The position numbers and the translations under genes are program-made. From contig JANSXS010000001.1 of NCBI GenBank assembly GCA_024742835.1, forward strand, positions 62,001-126,000: 64,000 bases of DNA, written 5' to 3'. This DNA is from Paracoccaceae bacterium (lineage in GTDB: Bacteria > Pseudomonadota > Alphaproteobacteria > Rhodobacterales > Rhodobacteraceae). The notes under the pieces are model-generated. The model was not told where the DNA came from. It did not search any database and saw only the letters and a program-made list of their open reading frames with translations. This document shows positions 25,573 through 36,534 of the stretch, piece after piece (positions within the stretch are counted from its first letter, which is position 1; each line of letters opens with the position of its first letter).

Positions 25573-26309
25573 AGCTTTTACTTATCAATCCCAACACCAC
25601 CCGATCCATGACCCGCAAGGCCGAAGTCGCGGCGCGCAGAGTGGCGCGCCCCGACACCGAAATCATCGCGACGAATTCCCGCGAGGGGCCCTACAGTATC
25701 GAAGGCTATTACGACGTTGCGGCCTGCCTGCCCGGCCTGCTGCAAGAGGCCCGGCTGCATCGCGATGTGGATGCTGTGGTGATCGCGTGTTTCGACGACA
25801 CCGGGCTTGATGCAATCCGCTGTTTGTTCGACGTGCCGGTAATAGGCATCGGCGAAGCGGGCTATCACGCGGCGGCGATGCTATCGCACCGGTTTTCCGT
25901 TGTCACCACGCTCAGCCGGTCGGTGGCGGGCATCGCTGACAATCTCAAACGTTACGGGCTGGAGGCCAAATGCGCCAGCATCCGCGCCACTGATATCCCG
26001 GTGCTGAAGCTGGAAGAGGGCGATCCGGCCAGCCTTGACCAGATCCGCGCGGAGATCGGCGTAGCCATCGCACAGGACAGGGCAGAGGCGGTCGTACTGG
26101 GTTGCGCCGGCATGGCTGACCTGATGCAGCAGCTTTCAGACGAATTCGGCATCCCCATGATCGACGGGATTTCCTGTGCCGTCGGCATGGCCGAGGCGCT
26201 GGTGGCGGCGGGGCTGTCCACCTCCAAGGTGGGGGCCTATGCCCCGGCCGTCGACAAGCAGGCCGCCACACAGCCATCCCCGGCGCATCTGCGCGTCGGC
26301 AACGAATGA
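25569..26309 (+). CDS. Hydantoin/allantoin racemase family protein
   Basis: 246 aa Asp/Glu-racemase superfamily member. The opening MKLLLINPNTTRSMT and the two catalytic Cys in VIACFDD (C74) and VLGCAGM (C179) match hydantoin racemase (HyuE/HpxA). Next to allantoinase it most probably interconverts (R)- and (S)-allantoin so that both enantiomers are used. Its start overlaps the permease stop; 28 bases separate it from puuE. Confidence 0.87.
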   Translation: MKLLLINPNTTRSMTRKAEVAARRVARPDTEIIATNSREGPYSIEGYYDVAACLPGLLQEARLHRDVDAVVIACFDDTGLDAIRCLFDVPVIGIGEAGYHAAAMLSHRFSVVTTLSRSVAGIADNLKRYGLEAKCASIRATDIPVLKLEEGDPASLDQIRAEIGVAIAQDRAEAVVLGCAGMADLMQQLSDEFGIPMIDGISCAVGMAEALVAAGLSTSKVGAYAPAVDKQAATQPSPAHLRVGNE

Positions 26310-26337
26310 TCCTGACCCGGCACGCATAAGAAATCAG

Positions 26338-27555
26338 ATGACATATCCAAGAAACATGCGCGGCTACGGGCAACACACGCCCGATCCGAATTGGCCCGGT
26401 GGCGCGCGGATCGCCGTGCAATTCGTACTGAATTACGAGGAGGGCGGCGAAAACTGTATCCTGCACGGGGATGCCGCGTCAGAGGCGTTCCTGTCGGATA
26501 TTCCGGGCGCGGCACCGTGGCCGGGGCAGCGGCACTGGAACATGGAATCTGTCTATGAATACGGGGCGCGCGCCGGGTTCTGGCGGCTGCACCGGCTGTT
26601 GACCGAGGCGGGTATCCCCGTCACGGTCTACGGGGTCGCCAGCGCCTTGGCGCGCAGCCCCGAACAGGTCGAGGCGATGCAGGCCGCAGGCTGGGAAATC
26701 GCCAGCCACGGGCTGAAATGGGTCGAACACAAGGACATGCCCGAGGCCGAGGAGCGCGCGGCCATCGCACAGGCCATCCGCCTGCACACCGAGGTCGTGG
26801 GCGACCGCCCACGCGGCTGGTATACGGGGCGGTGCAGTGTCAACACCCTGCGCCTAATCGCGGAAGAGGGTGGTTTCGACTATATATCAGACAGTTATGA
26901 CGATGACCTGCCCCATTGGCGCGAAGTCAGCGGGCACTCGCAGCTTGTCATCCCCTACACGCTGGAGGCCAACGACATGCGCTTTGCAATGGCCCCCGGC
27001 TATGCGACGGGCGCGCAGTTCTTTGAGTATCTCAAGGACAGCTTCGATGTGCTTTACGCCGAAGGGACGGCGGGCGCGCCCAAGATGATGAGCATCGGCC
27101 TGCATTGCCGCCTGATTGGCCGGCCTGGCAAACTGGCCGGGTTGCAACGCTTCATCGACTATATCGCGCGGGTCGATCATGTCTGGTGCCCGCGCCGCAT
27201 CGACATCGCGCGGCATTGGGCCACGCATCATCCCCCGGCCCCCGGCATCCGCGTCTCGGACATGGCGGACGAGGCTTTGGCCGCCTTCCTGCAAAAGCTG
27301 ATCGGCGACATCCCCGAGGTGATCGCGCGGGCCGTGGCGCTGGAACGCGGGCCCGCGCATGATTGCGCCGACGGGGTCCACAGCCTGCTTTGCCGTGCCC
27401 TTCGGCAACTGCCCGACAGCGCCCTGCCGTCTGTGGCAGCACGGCTTGATCCGCAGGCCGCGCCAAGCAGGCCGGAGCTGCGCCAGCGGATCGAGGCGGC
27501 CTGCCGCGCCCGTGTGACAGCCCATTTCGCCGAGGCCGACAATGCACAGGCTTGA
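26338..27555 (+). CDS. puuE: Allantoinase PuuE (polysaccharide-deacetylase fold) with C-terminal extension
   Basis: 405 aa. The first 300 residues match metal-independent allantoinase PuuE, which opens allantoin to allantoate: MTYPRNMRGYGQHTPDPNWPGGARIAVQFVLNYE region, EYGARAGFWRLHRLLTE, EIASHGLKWVEHKDM, GWYTGRCSVNTLRL, SIGLHCRLIGRPG and RRIDIARHW. The remaining 105 residues (LAAFLQKLIGDIPEV, HSLLCRALRQLP, ALPSVAARLDP) look like a shortened OHCU-decarboxylase (UraD) domain, known as a fusion partner of PuuE, but the HSPW-type motif and the second half are missing. Start at 26338 by homology. Confidence 0.9.
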   Translation: MTYPRNMRGYGQHTPDPNWPGGARIAVQFVLNYEEGGENCILHGDAASEAFLSDIPGAAPWPGQRHWNMESVYEYGARAGFWRLHRLLTEAGIPVTVYGVASALARSPEQVEAMQAAGWEIASHGLKWVEHKDMPEAEERAAIAQAIRLHTEVVGDRPRGWYTGRCSVNTLRLIAEEGGFDYISDSYDDDLPHWREVSGHSQLVIPYTLEANDMRFAMAPGYATGAQFFEYLKDSFDVLYAEGTAGAPKMMSIGLHCRLIGRPGKLAGLQRFIDYIARVDHVWCPRRIDIARHWATHHPPAPGIRVSDMADEALAAFLQKLIGDIPEVIARAVALERGPAHDCADGVHSLLCRALRQLPDSALPSVAARLDPQAAPSRPELRQRIEAACRARVTAHFAEADNAQA

Positions 27556-28036
27556 GGCGCACAGGATCACGCAAGCCGCGTTCGCGCGGTTCGGTGATCT
27601 GATCGCCGCCTCCGGCGCGGCACCCGATCTGCTGATCAATCAGGGGCGCTGCGGGCGGTTCCACGATCTTGCGGCGCTTGACATCATCGGCGGGCGGGCG
27701 GGCATCAGCCTGTTTCAGTCCGAGACGTTCCAGCCCCCGTTCCGCATAGAGATGCTGGAGCGCCACCCGCTTGGCAGTCAGGCGTTCATCCCGCTGAACG
27801 GCACGCCCTACCTGTTGATCGTGGCAGAAGATCGCGGCGGTGTTCCGGCGGAAATGCGGGCCTTTACGGTTGCGGGGGATCAGGCGGTAAACATCCACCG
27901 CGATATCTGGCACGGTGTCCTGACCCCCATCGGTGAGGGCACGGCGCTTTATGCGGTGATCGACCGGATCGGAGAGGGCCGCAACCTGCAAGAACATTGG
28001 TTCGATGCGCCGCTTGACGTAACATTCCCCGCATGA
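27542..28036 (+). CDS. allA: Ureidoglycolate lyase
   Basis: 164 aa, normal length for AllA. It splits ureidoglycolate to glyoxylate and urea in the cytoplasm. Typical segments are FARFGDLIAASG, NQGRCGRFHDLA, GISLFQSETFQ, MLERHPLGSQAFIPL and the active-site region NIHRDIWHGVLTPI. Overlaps the end of puuE by 14 bases. It performs the last step of ureide breakdown in this operon. Confidence 0.94.
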   Translation: MHRLEAHRITQAAFARFGDLIAASGAAPDLLINQGRCGRFHDLAALDIIGGRAGISLFQSETFQPPFRIEMLERHPLGSQAFIPLNGTPYLLIVAEDRGGVPAEMRAFTVAGDQAVNIHRDIWHGVLTPIGEGTALYAVIDRIGEGRNLQEHWFDAPLDVTFPA

Positions 28037-28072
28037 CGCCGCGCGTGGCACATTCCATGAAAGGACAGGACC

Positions 28073-28903
28073 GTGGCTGACAACCGCTACCACAGGCTTC
28101 CCGCCGGTTTGCCGCCCCAGACCCGGCTTCTGACGGATCGTGCCGTGTTCACCGAGGCGTATGCCGTCATTCCCAAGGGCAGCTTCAGTGATATCGTCAC
28201 CAGCTACCTGCCGTTCTGGGACAAGGCGCGCTTCTGGGTCATCGCGCGCCCGCTGTCGGGCTTTGCCGAGACGTTCTCGCATTACATCGCCGAGGTAGAG
28301 CCGGGCGGCGGTAGCGACCGCCCCGAAACCGAAGATGGCATAGAGGCGGTTCTGTTCGTCACCAGCGGCGCGGTTGCGCTGACCGTCGAGGGGGAGCATC
28401 ACGCCATGACGGAAGGCGGCTATGCCTATCTGCCGCCGGGCGCGGACTGGAGCCTGAAAAACCACACCTCCTGTCCTGTGCAATTTCACTGGATTCGCAA
28501 ACGATACCAGCCTGTCGCGGGGCTTGACCGGCCCGCGCCCCTTGTCACGAACGAAAGCCTGCACGCGCCGGTCGACATGCCCGACACGATGGGCGCATGG
28601 GCAACCACACGGTTTGTCGATCCCGCCGACATGCGCCACGACATGCATGTCAATATCGTCACCTTCCAGCCCGGCGGCGTGATCCCCTTCGCGGAAACCC
28701 ACGTGATGGAACACGGGCTTTACGTGTTGCAGGGCAAGGCCGTTTACCGGCTCAACCAGGACTGGGTCGAGGTGGAGGCAGGCGATTACATGTGGTTGCG
28801 CGCCTTTTGCCCGCAAGCCTGCTACGCGGGCGGTCCGGGGCCGTTTCGCTATTTGCTGTACAAGGATGTGAACCGGCACATGCCGATGATGGGCAGCGGA
28901 TGA
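28073..28903 (+). CDS. (S)-ureidoglycine aminohydrolase (bicupin)
   Basis: 276 aa, two cupin domains. It releases ammonia from ureidoglycine to give (S)-ureidoglycolate, the AllA substrate. The first cupin has FVTSGAVALTVEGEHHAM and PGADWSLKN; the second, which binds Mn(II), has MHVNIVTFQPGGVIPFAETHVMEHGLYVLQGKA with His/Glu/His ligands. Starts with GTG at 28073, preceded by AAAGGACAGG. The enzyme between PuuE and this one, allantoate amidohydrolase (AllC), is not in the window. Confidence 0.92.
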   Translation: MADNRYHRLPAGLPPQTRLLTDRAVFTEAYAVIPKGSFSDIVTSYLPFWDKARFWVIARPLSGFAETFSHYIAEVEPGGGSDRPETEDGIEAVLFVTSGAVALTVEGEHHAMTEGGYAYLPPGADWSLKNHTSCPVQFHWIRKRYQPVAGLDRPAPLVTNESLHAPVDMPDTMGAWATTRFVDPADMRHDMHVNIVTFQPGGVIPFAETHVMEHGLYVLQGKAVYRLNQDWVEVEAGDYMWLRAFCPQACYAGGPGPFRYLLYKDVNRHMPMMGSG

Positions 28904-28945
28904 CGGCCATAGGCCGTCAGCGCCTGCCAGCGGTGTTGCCGGATG

Positions 28946-29848
28946 TCACGACGCAACGCCTCGTTGCGTGGCCTGAATAACAAGATCGGCCAGCCCGGTG
29001 AATTTCTCGGCCAAAGGGCTGTTGCGCCGCCAGATCATGCCGACGGTGCGGGACGGCTGCGGGTCTTGAAAAGCCGACACCCGCACATCCGCCGATCGCG
29101 TCTCGACCTCCGCCGCCATCTCTGGGATCAGCGTCACGCCGATACCCGCGCCCACCATCTGCACCAGTGTCGACAGCGATGTGCCCTCCAGCCCGTCGCG
29201 CGCGACCACGCCCGGCAGGTTGCAAAAAGACAACGCCTGATCGCGGAAGCAGTGACCTTCCTCAAGCAACAGCACGCGAAGCCCGGTCAGATCCTGTGCC
29301 GTGCGCGGTGCCGCCCCGGTCGCGCCTGCCGGGCGCACCAGCATCAGCGTTTCATCCAGAATGGGCACTTCCTGCAATGTGGGGTCCGAAATCGGCAATG
29401 CGACGATAGCGGTGTCCAGACGGCCTTCGCCCAGTTCGGTCAGCAGGCGCGGTGTCACGCTTTCCCGGATCTGGATATCCAGATCCGGATAGGTCTGTGA
29501 CAGCCGGGGCAACAGGCGTGGCAAAAGATAGGGCGCGATTGTGGGGATTACCCCGACGCGCAACCGCCCCGCCAGCGTATTGCCCGCGGCGCGCGCCACC
29601 TCTGCGATTTCGTCCACCCCGCGCAGCACCTCGCGGGCGCGCGTGGCCACGGCCTCTCCCAGCCCGGTCAGACGCACATCGCGGGGGCCCCGTTCGAAAA
29701 GCTGCGCGCCAAGCGTGGCTTCAAGCTCTTTGATCTGGATCGAAAGGGCCGGTTGGCTGATCGCGCAATGTTCCGCCGCGCGCCCGAAATGGCCGGTTCG
29801 GGCAAGGGCATCCACGTAGCGAAGCTGTCGCAGAGTGATTTTTGTCAT
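28946..29848 (-). CDS. oxyR: OxyR-type hydrogen-peroxide-sensing LysR regulator
   Basis: 300 aa. N-terminal LysR HTH (LRQLRYVDALARTGHFGRAAEH, then ISQPALSIQIKELEATLG). The peroxide-sensing Cys pair is in EGHCFRDQALSFC at C200 and C209, equivalent to E. coli Cys199 and Cys208. Divergent from katG, which it very probably activates under oxidative stress. A TTATG-N8-CATAA dyad in the shared promoter region is a candidate binding site. Confidence 0.95.
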   Translation of the reverse strand: MTKITLRQLRYVDALARTGHFGRAAEHCAISQPALSIQIKELEATLGAQLFERGPRDVRLTGLGEAVATRAREVLRGVDEIAEVARAAGNTLAGRLRVGVIPTIAPYLLPRLLPRLSQTYPDLDIQIRESVTPRLLTELGEGRLDTAIVALPISDPTLQEVPILDETLMLVRPAGATGAAPRTAQDLTGLRVLLLEEGHCFRDQALSFCNLPGVVARDGLEGTSLSTLVQMVGAGIGVTLIPEMAAEVETRSADVRVSAFQDPQPSRTVGMIWRRNSPLAEKFTGLADLVIQATQRGVAS

Positions 29849-29857
29849 TTGGAAAAC

Positions 29858-29875
29858 TTATGGGTTCGATCATAA
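29858..29875. promoter_or_regulatory. Candidate OxyR/LysR binding dyad, oxyR-katG region
   Basis: TTATG (29858-29862) and CATAA (29871-29875) form a T-N11-A-containing dyad of LysR type immediately upstream of oxyR. An A/T-rich patch (ACTTATATATAT) follows at about 29882-29893 and may contribute a -10 element for katG. Confidence 0.45.
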
Positions 29876-29937
29876 ATTGCAACTTATATATATCGCGCTG
29901 GTCTGTTAGACCGATTCCAAATTGAAGGGCGTGGTGA

Positions 29938-32229
<2,292 letters not shown>

Positions 32230-32255
32230 TCCACGGCTGAAAGCCGGGAAAAACG

Positions 32256-32288
32256 CGGCACCGGTCCCATTGGGGCTGGTGCCGTTTT
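32256..32288 (+). terminator. Intrinsic terminator of katG
   Basis: CGGCACC (32256-32262) pairs with GGTGCCG (32278-32284), with further partial pairing inside the loop; TTTTGCGTTTT follows. It lies 27 bases after the katG stop. Confidence 0.75.
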
Positions 32289-32382
32289 GCGTTTTCTGGG
32301 TGATTTTGTACAAAACGCCGCAGGCGTGAAGTTTATCCAATCCGACCCCGCGTTACCTACGTATTCGTTACAGGAGGTCGAC

Positions 32383-32970
32383 ATGGAACAACCCTTGGAA
32401 GATCCCACGCTCCTGATCGTGGAGAATGACACCGTGTTTCGGGACCAGTTGGCCAAGGTCATGGCCAATCGCGGGTTTACCCCGCTTAAGGCGTCTGGCG
32501 TGACAGAGGCAGGTGCCGCTATCGCCGAGCGTGAACCGGCCTATGCGGTGATCGACCTGCATCTTGATGACGGCTCGGGCCTTGAGGTGATCGAGATGCT
32601 CAAGCAACAGGGCAGCAAGGCCCGCGTGATCGTGCTGACCGGCTATGGCAACACACCCACCGCTGTGGCTGCCGTCAAGCTGGGCGCGATTGATTATCTG
32701 GCCAAGCCGGCGGACGCGGATGAAATCGTCGATGCGTTGATGGTGGGCGAGGGGGGCTTACCGCCCGCGCCCGACAATCCCATCTCGCCCGAAGAGGCGA
32801 AACGCCAGCATATCGAGCGGTTTCTGGAACGCACCGATGGCAATATCACCCGTACGGCGCGGCTGTTGAAAATGCACCGGCGCACCTTGCAACGTATTCT
32901 CAAGCGCGCGCCCGAACCGGGCGAAGCAGATGACGGAGGCGGATATGACCAAAACGCAGACCACCGATGA
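32383..32970 (+). CDS. ActR/PrrA/RegA-family response regulator (orphan paralogue)
   Basis: 195 aa. Receiver domain with phosphoacceptor Asp58 (YAVIDLHLDDGSGL), Thr/Ser in VLTGYGN and Lys108 (YLAKPADADE), then a Pro-rich linker and a Fis-type HTH at 153-174 (NITRTARLLKMHRRTLQRIL). RegA/PrrA controls redox-responsive photosynthesis, fixation and respiration genes. Here no regB/prrB kinase or senC is adjacent, and a 20-residue acidic tail follows the HTH, so this is probably a paralogue. Start chosen at 32383 after CAGGAGGTCGAC. It overlaps the DCC gene. Confidence 0.88.
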   Translation: MEQPLEDPTLLIVENDTVFRDQLAKVMANRGFTPLKASGVTEAGAAIAEREPAYAVIDLHLDDGSGLEVIEMLKQQGSKARVIVLTGYGNTPTAVAAVKLGAIDYLAKPADADEIVDALMVGEGGLPPAPDNPISPEEAKRQHIERFLERTDGNITRTARLLKMHRRTLQRILKRAPEPGEADDGGGYDQNADHR

Positions 32971-33346
32971 TCTGACCGTCTATTTCGACGGGGCCTGCCC
33001 GCTTTGCCGGGCGGAAATCTCTATGTACAAGACACAGGACGGGGCAGAGGAGATCGCCTTTGTCGATATAACCGACGCGGCGGATCTTGGCGAAAATCTT
33101 GATCTCGAACAGGCCGCGTCGCGCTTTCATGTGCGCCGGTCCGATGGATCGCTGGTGTCCGGTGCCGAAGGCTTTGTCGAGATATGGCTGCGGATGCGTG
33201 GCTGGCGCTGGCTGGCGGCGATGGCGCATATACCGGGTATGCTTTGGCTGATGGAAATGGCCTATCGGGGCTTTCTGCCGCTTCGCCCGTTTCTTGCCCG
33301 CAAACTGGGCCGCCACCTGACCAAGGACGAGACGGCGAACGCATGA
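32945..33346 (+). CDS. DCC-family thiol-disulfide oxidoreductase-like protein (DUF393)
   Basis: 133 aa. The opening TVYFDGACPLCRAEISMY has the DxxCxxC motif (C18, C21) that defines the family, followed by the conserved LRMRGWRWLAAMAHIPGM helix. Such proteins resemble thioredoxin-like redox enzymes, function poorly known. The start at 32945 overlaps the response-regulator end by 26 bases and uses GGAGGCGGAT as ribosome site. The context suggests a redox link to the regulator. Confidence 0.88.
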   Translation: MTKTQTTDDLTVYFDGACPLCRAEISMYKTQDGAEEIAFVDITDAADLGENLDLEQAASRFHVRRSDGSLVSGAEGFVEIWLRMRGWRWLAAMAHIPGMLWLMEMAYRGFLPLRPFLARKLGRHLTKDETANA

Positions 33347-33382
33347 TCCCATTCCTTTTGTCGCGCGGCGAGGCGCTGTCCA

Positions 33383-34711
33383 TTGGCCGACAGTGACAGC
33401 TCGGGCCACCAGCGCGCCGTCGCTGTGCCTCGCGGGCGTATCAATCGCATGGTGCGAATGGGCGGGCTGACCACATCGCTTGCCGGAAACGTCGCGGCGC
33501 GTGGCGGGCTGGAGCTGTTGCGCGGGCGCAAACCCGTGCTGTCCGATCTGCTGATGACGCCGGGCAATGCTGCCCGCGTTGCGGATCAACTGGCTCGGAT
33601 GCGCGGTGCGGCGATGAAGGCCGGACAGCTTTTGTCGATGGAAACCGCCGATCTGATGCCGCCCGAGATGGCCGCAATCCTGTCTCGGTTGCGCTCTGAA
33701 GGGCATTTCATGCCACCCGCGCAGTTGAAAAAGGTGCTGGCGGCGGAATGGGGCAAGGATTTTCTGCGCCATTTCAAGCGCTTTGATGTCAAGCCGATTG
33801 CCGCCGCCTCTATCGGGCAGGTGCATCGCGCGCAAACCAGGGATGGGCGCGATCTTGCCATCAAGGTGCAATATCCTGGCGTGCGCGACAGCATCGACAG
33901 CGACATGCGCAATCTGGGCATGGTTGCGCGGGCCTCTGGCATGGTGCCCAAGGGCTTTGACATGGACCGCCTGCTGACCGAGGGAGCGGCGCAATTGCAC
34001 GAGGAAACCGATTACCTGCGCGAGGCAGAGGCGCTGCGCAGGTTTGGCGCGCATCTGGCAAACGATCCGCTTTTCGTCGTGCCCCATGTGCAGCCGGACC
34101 TGAGCACGCGCAACATTCTGGCGATGGATTTTGTCGCGGGCCATCCCATCGAAAAGCTGGCCGAGGCCCCGCAAGTGACGCGGGACAAGGCGGCAACGGC
34201 CATCATCGACCTGACATTGCACGAGCTTTTCGTGTTGCGCGACATGCAGACCGACCCGAATTTTGCCAATTACCTGTACCAGCCCGACAGCGGGCGGATC
34301 GTGCTGCTGGATTTTGGTGCCACGCAGATCTTTGATCCTGACATGGTGTCGCGCTATGCCGCGCTGTTCGCGGCGGCGGTGTCTGGTGATGATGCGGCCG
34401 CTTTCGATGAAATGGTGCGGATCGGGCTGATACCAGCGGATATGGACATAGCGGATCGGGCCAGGATACTGGAGCTTTTCGGCATGGCCGCAGAGCCGCT
34501 GCGTCAGGGCGGCGTGCTTGATTTCGGCACCTGCGGCCTTTTGGGGCGGTTGCGCCGGGCAGGGTTGGTTCTGGCGGAAGAGCGGGTCGAGATCCACGCC
34601 CCGCCCACCCAGACCTTGTTGCTGCAACGCAAGGTGCTTGGCTGTTACCTTTTGGCCGAACGCCTGCGCGCGCGGGTGGATCTGGACCCGCTGATTGCGC
34701 GCTACACCTGA
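33383..34711 (+). CDS. ABC1/UbiB-family atypical kinase
   Basis: 442 aa. It has the ABC1 signatures [15 protein letters not shown] (KxGQ), [15 protein letters not shown] (Ala-rich nucleotide loop), LAIKVQYPG (Lys), [15 protein letters not shown] (catalytic loop Asp) and VLLDFGAT (DFG-like). Relatives act in ubiquinone biosynthesis or quinone/lipid homeostasis. The start is a TTG at 33383; the next ATG would cut off the conserved [14 protein letters not shown] segment. It follows the DCC gene by 36 bases and converges on the DUF2256 gene with a 10-base overlap. Confidence 0.87.
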   Translation: MADSDSSGHQRAVAVPRGRINRMVRMGGLTTSLAGNVAARGGLELLRGRKPVLSDLLMTPGNAARVADQLARMRGAAMKAGQLLSMETADLMPPEMAAILSRLRSEGHFMPPAQLKKVLAAEWGKDFLRHFKRFDVKPIAAASIGQVHRAQTRDGRDLAIKVQYPGVRDSIDSDMRNLGMVARASGMVPKGFDMDRLLTEGAAQLHEETDYLREAEALRRFGAHLANDPLFVVPHVQPDLSTRNILAMDFVAGHPIEKLAEAPQVTRDKAATAIIDLTLHELFVLRDMQTDPNFANYLYQPDSGRIVLLDFGATQIFDPDMVSRYAALFAAAVSGDDAAAFDEMVRIGLIPADMDIADRARILELFGMAAEPLRQGGVLDFGTCGLLGRLRRAGLVLAEERVEIHAPPTQTLLLQRKVLGCYLLAERLRARVDLDPLIARYT

Positions 34712-34857
34712 TCGCGGCGCGGTTTTTCGCGGCGGCACCGATCCGAACAATAGCGCACCTCGGCCCAGACCTTTTCCCATTTCTTGCGCCATGTGAAGGG
34801 GCGCCCGCAGGTGGCGCAGGTTTTGGTCGGCAGGTCGGCTTTGCGGCGCATTTTCAT
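34702..34857 (-). CDS. DUF2256 small zinc-ribbon-like protein
   Basis: 51 codons, a gene easily missed because of size. It begins [20 protein letters not shown] and has the DUF2256 pattern [21 protein letters not shown], i.e. two CxxC/CxxxC pairs able to bind one zinc. The ATG overlaps the photolyase stop in ATGA (34854-34857), so translation is coupled. The 3' end overlaps the convergent ABC1 gene by 10 bases. DUF2256 next to photolyase/cryptochrome genes is a recurrent arrangement; function unknown. Confidence 0.9.
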   Translation of the reverse strand: MKMRRKADLPTKTCATCGRPFTWRKKWEKVWAEVRYCSDRCRREKPRRDQV

Positions 34858-36383
34858 GACGATCCCCCGTCCAGTGGCAACGACATCTGTGCAGGGTCCG
34901 CTTTGCGCCCGCGCCGTTGGCCACGATTGGCAATGCCACTTTTGCGGCTGCCATGTTTGGTCTGAATATCCTGAGCGGCAGCGCGATACGCCCCGCCGCG
35001 CCGCACCGCCCAGACCTTGTCACGGGCATGGCGCGCGGCTTCCAGATGATCGACGATTGGGTGCGGATAGGTTTTGCCCAGAACCGTGCCCGCGTTTTCG
35101 GCTTTCCAGGGTTCGTGCAAATGGGCATTGGGGATCGCTGCCAGTTCAGGCAGCCAGCGGCGAGTGAACGCGCCGTCTGGATCTTGGTCCTTGCCCTGCT
35201 TGACGGGGTTGTAGATCCGTACAGTGTTGATGCCAGTGGTGCCTGATTGCATCTGTGTCTGGCTCCAGTGGATGCCCGGCTCGTAATCGGTGAACATCCG
35301 CGCCAGCGACAGGCCGGGCGCGCGCCAGTCCAACCACAAGTGATAGGACGAGACGGCCATCACCATTGCCCGCATCCGGAAATTCAGCCAGCCGGTATGG
35401 CGCAGCGACCTCATGCAGGCATCCAGAAAGGGCAGGCCGGTTTCGCCTGTCTCCCATGCGGCCAGCCGCGCCGCATCTGGCTGCGAAGGGCGCAGGCCAT
35501 CATAGGCGCGGTGCAGGTTTTCAAATTCAAGACTTGGCTCGTCTTCCAGCTTTTGGATGAAGTGACAATGCCAATGCAGCCGCCCGGTGAAGGAGTGCAG
35601 AGCAGGCCGCCAGCCGCCGGTTTGCCCCGTCTCTGCCTTGAGCGCGCGTTGCCGCGCCCATGTCGCCTGCGCCGCCTCGCGCATTGAAAGCGTCCCCCAG
35701 GCCAGATGCGGCGAAAGGCGCGAACAGGCCTGCGCGCCCGCCAGCGGCGAGGACATGGCGCGCCGATAGCTTTCGCCGCGCGTGTGCAGGAAACTGTCGC
35801 GACAGGCCAAGGCCGCCCTGCGCCCGCCGTGTTGCCGGTCGGGGCAGGGATCATCGGACAGGGCCAGATCACGCGCCGTCGGGATGTGCCCCGGATCATG
35901 GGCAAGCGGCGTCAGGGCAGGAGCCGGGGTGACAGGTTCGGCCATGAAACGGTCCCATTGCGTCGCCCAGCCATTGCGCGACCCCAGCCGTCGGATCACC
36001 CCGTGGTTCTGAATCTCGTGCCACGGGATGCCATGCGCGCGGCACCATGCGCCCACTTGTCTGTCGCGGCGATAGGTCCAGCCATTGCCGGTTTCCTCAT
36101 GCGACCAAAGCGCGGTTATTCCGCAACTATTCTGCAACCCGCCCAGAATCTCGGCCATTTCGCCCTGGCGGATGATCAGGGGTTGGCCAAGTTTGGCCAG
36201 ATCGTTTTGCAACTCGGCAAGGCTTTGGGCGATAAAGCCCCAGTGACGCGCCGACATGTCCGGCTGTGCCCAAAGATCTGGCTCGACCACGTAAAGCGGC
36301 AGGACAGCGCCGCGCCTTGCGGCTTCGGCCAGTGGGCGGTGGTCTTGCACCCGCAAATCCCTTTTGAACCACACCACCTGCAT
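34854..36383 (-). CDS. Cryptochrome/photolyase family protein
   Basis: 509 aa. N-terminal Rossmann antenna-binding domain ([21 protein letters not shown]) and C-terminal FAD-binding domain with [40 protein letters not shown], and the Asp-Tyr segment [18 protein letters not shown]. It repairs cyclobutane dimers with blue light or senses light. Start at 36383 follows AGGCGGCGGC. A basic C-terminal tail ([19 protein letters not shown]) is present. Whether it is CPD photolyase or a cryptochrome of the same branch is not resolvable by eye. Confidence 0.92.
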   Translation of the reverse strand: MQVVWFKRDLRVQDHRPLAEAARRGAVLPLYVVEPDLWAQPDMSARHWGFIAQSLAELQNDLAKLGQPLIIRQGEMAEILGGLQNSCGITALWSHEETGNGWTYRRDRQVGAWCRAHGIPWHEIQNHGVIRRLGSRNGWATQWDRFMAEPVTPAPALTPLAHDPGHIPTARDLALSDDPCPDRQHGGRRAALACRDSFLHTRGESYRRAMSSPLAGAQACSRLSPHLAWGTLSMREAAQATWARQRALKAETGQTGGWRPALHSFTGRLHWHCHFIQKLEDEPSLEFENLHRAYDGLRPSQPDAARLAAWETGETGLPFLDACMRSLRHTGWLNFRMRAMVMAVSSYHLWLDWRAPGLSLARMFTDYEPGIHWSQTQMQSGTTGINTVRIYNPVKQGKDQDPDGAFTRRWLPELAAIPNAHLHEPWKAENAGTVLGKTYPHPIVDHLEAARHARDKVWAVRRGGAYRAAAQDIQTKHGSRKSGIANRGQRRGRKADPAQMSLPLDGGSS

Positions 36384-36485
36384 GTGCCGCCGCCTCGCGT
36401 TGCGCCCTGTTTGTTGCACGAGATAGCGGCACAGTGCCGGGTTTCACGGTCGCGGCGACAGTTTTTGTGGGTATACGCGCATGAA

Positions 36486-36514
36486 AAAGGCCGGCGAGAC
36501 ACCCGCCGGCCTTT
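36486..36514 (-). terminator. Intrinsic terminator of the TRAP operon
   Basis: AAAGGCCGGCG (36486-36496) and its exact complement (36504-36514) form an 11-bp stem with a 7-base loop; on the minus strand it ends in TTTTT. It lies 20 bases downstream of the TRAP large-subunit stop. Confidence 0.88.
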
Positions 36515-36534
36515 GGTTCAGACTGTGTCGCCGA

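Noticed and set aside
27152-28879. 575-codon minus frame opposite allA and the ureidoglycine aminohydrolase
   Set aside because: Both plus genes are recognised enzymes with good starts; the minus frame is a shadow.
32900-35128. 742-codon minus-strand frame opposite the ABC1 kinase
   Set aside because: Antisense of ABC1 with no family features; the composition (His/Arg/Gln rich) is typical of shadow frames.
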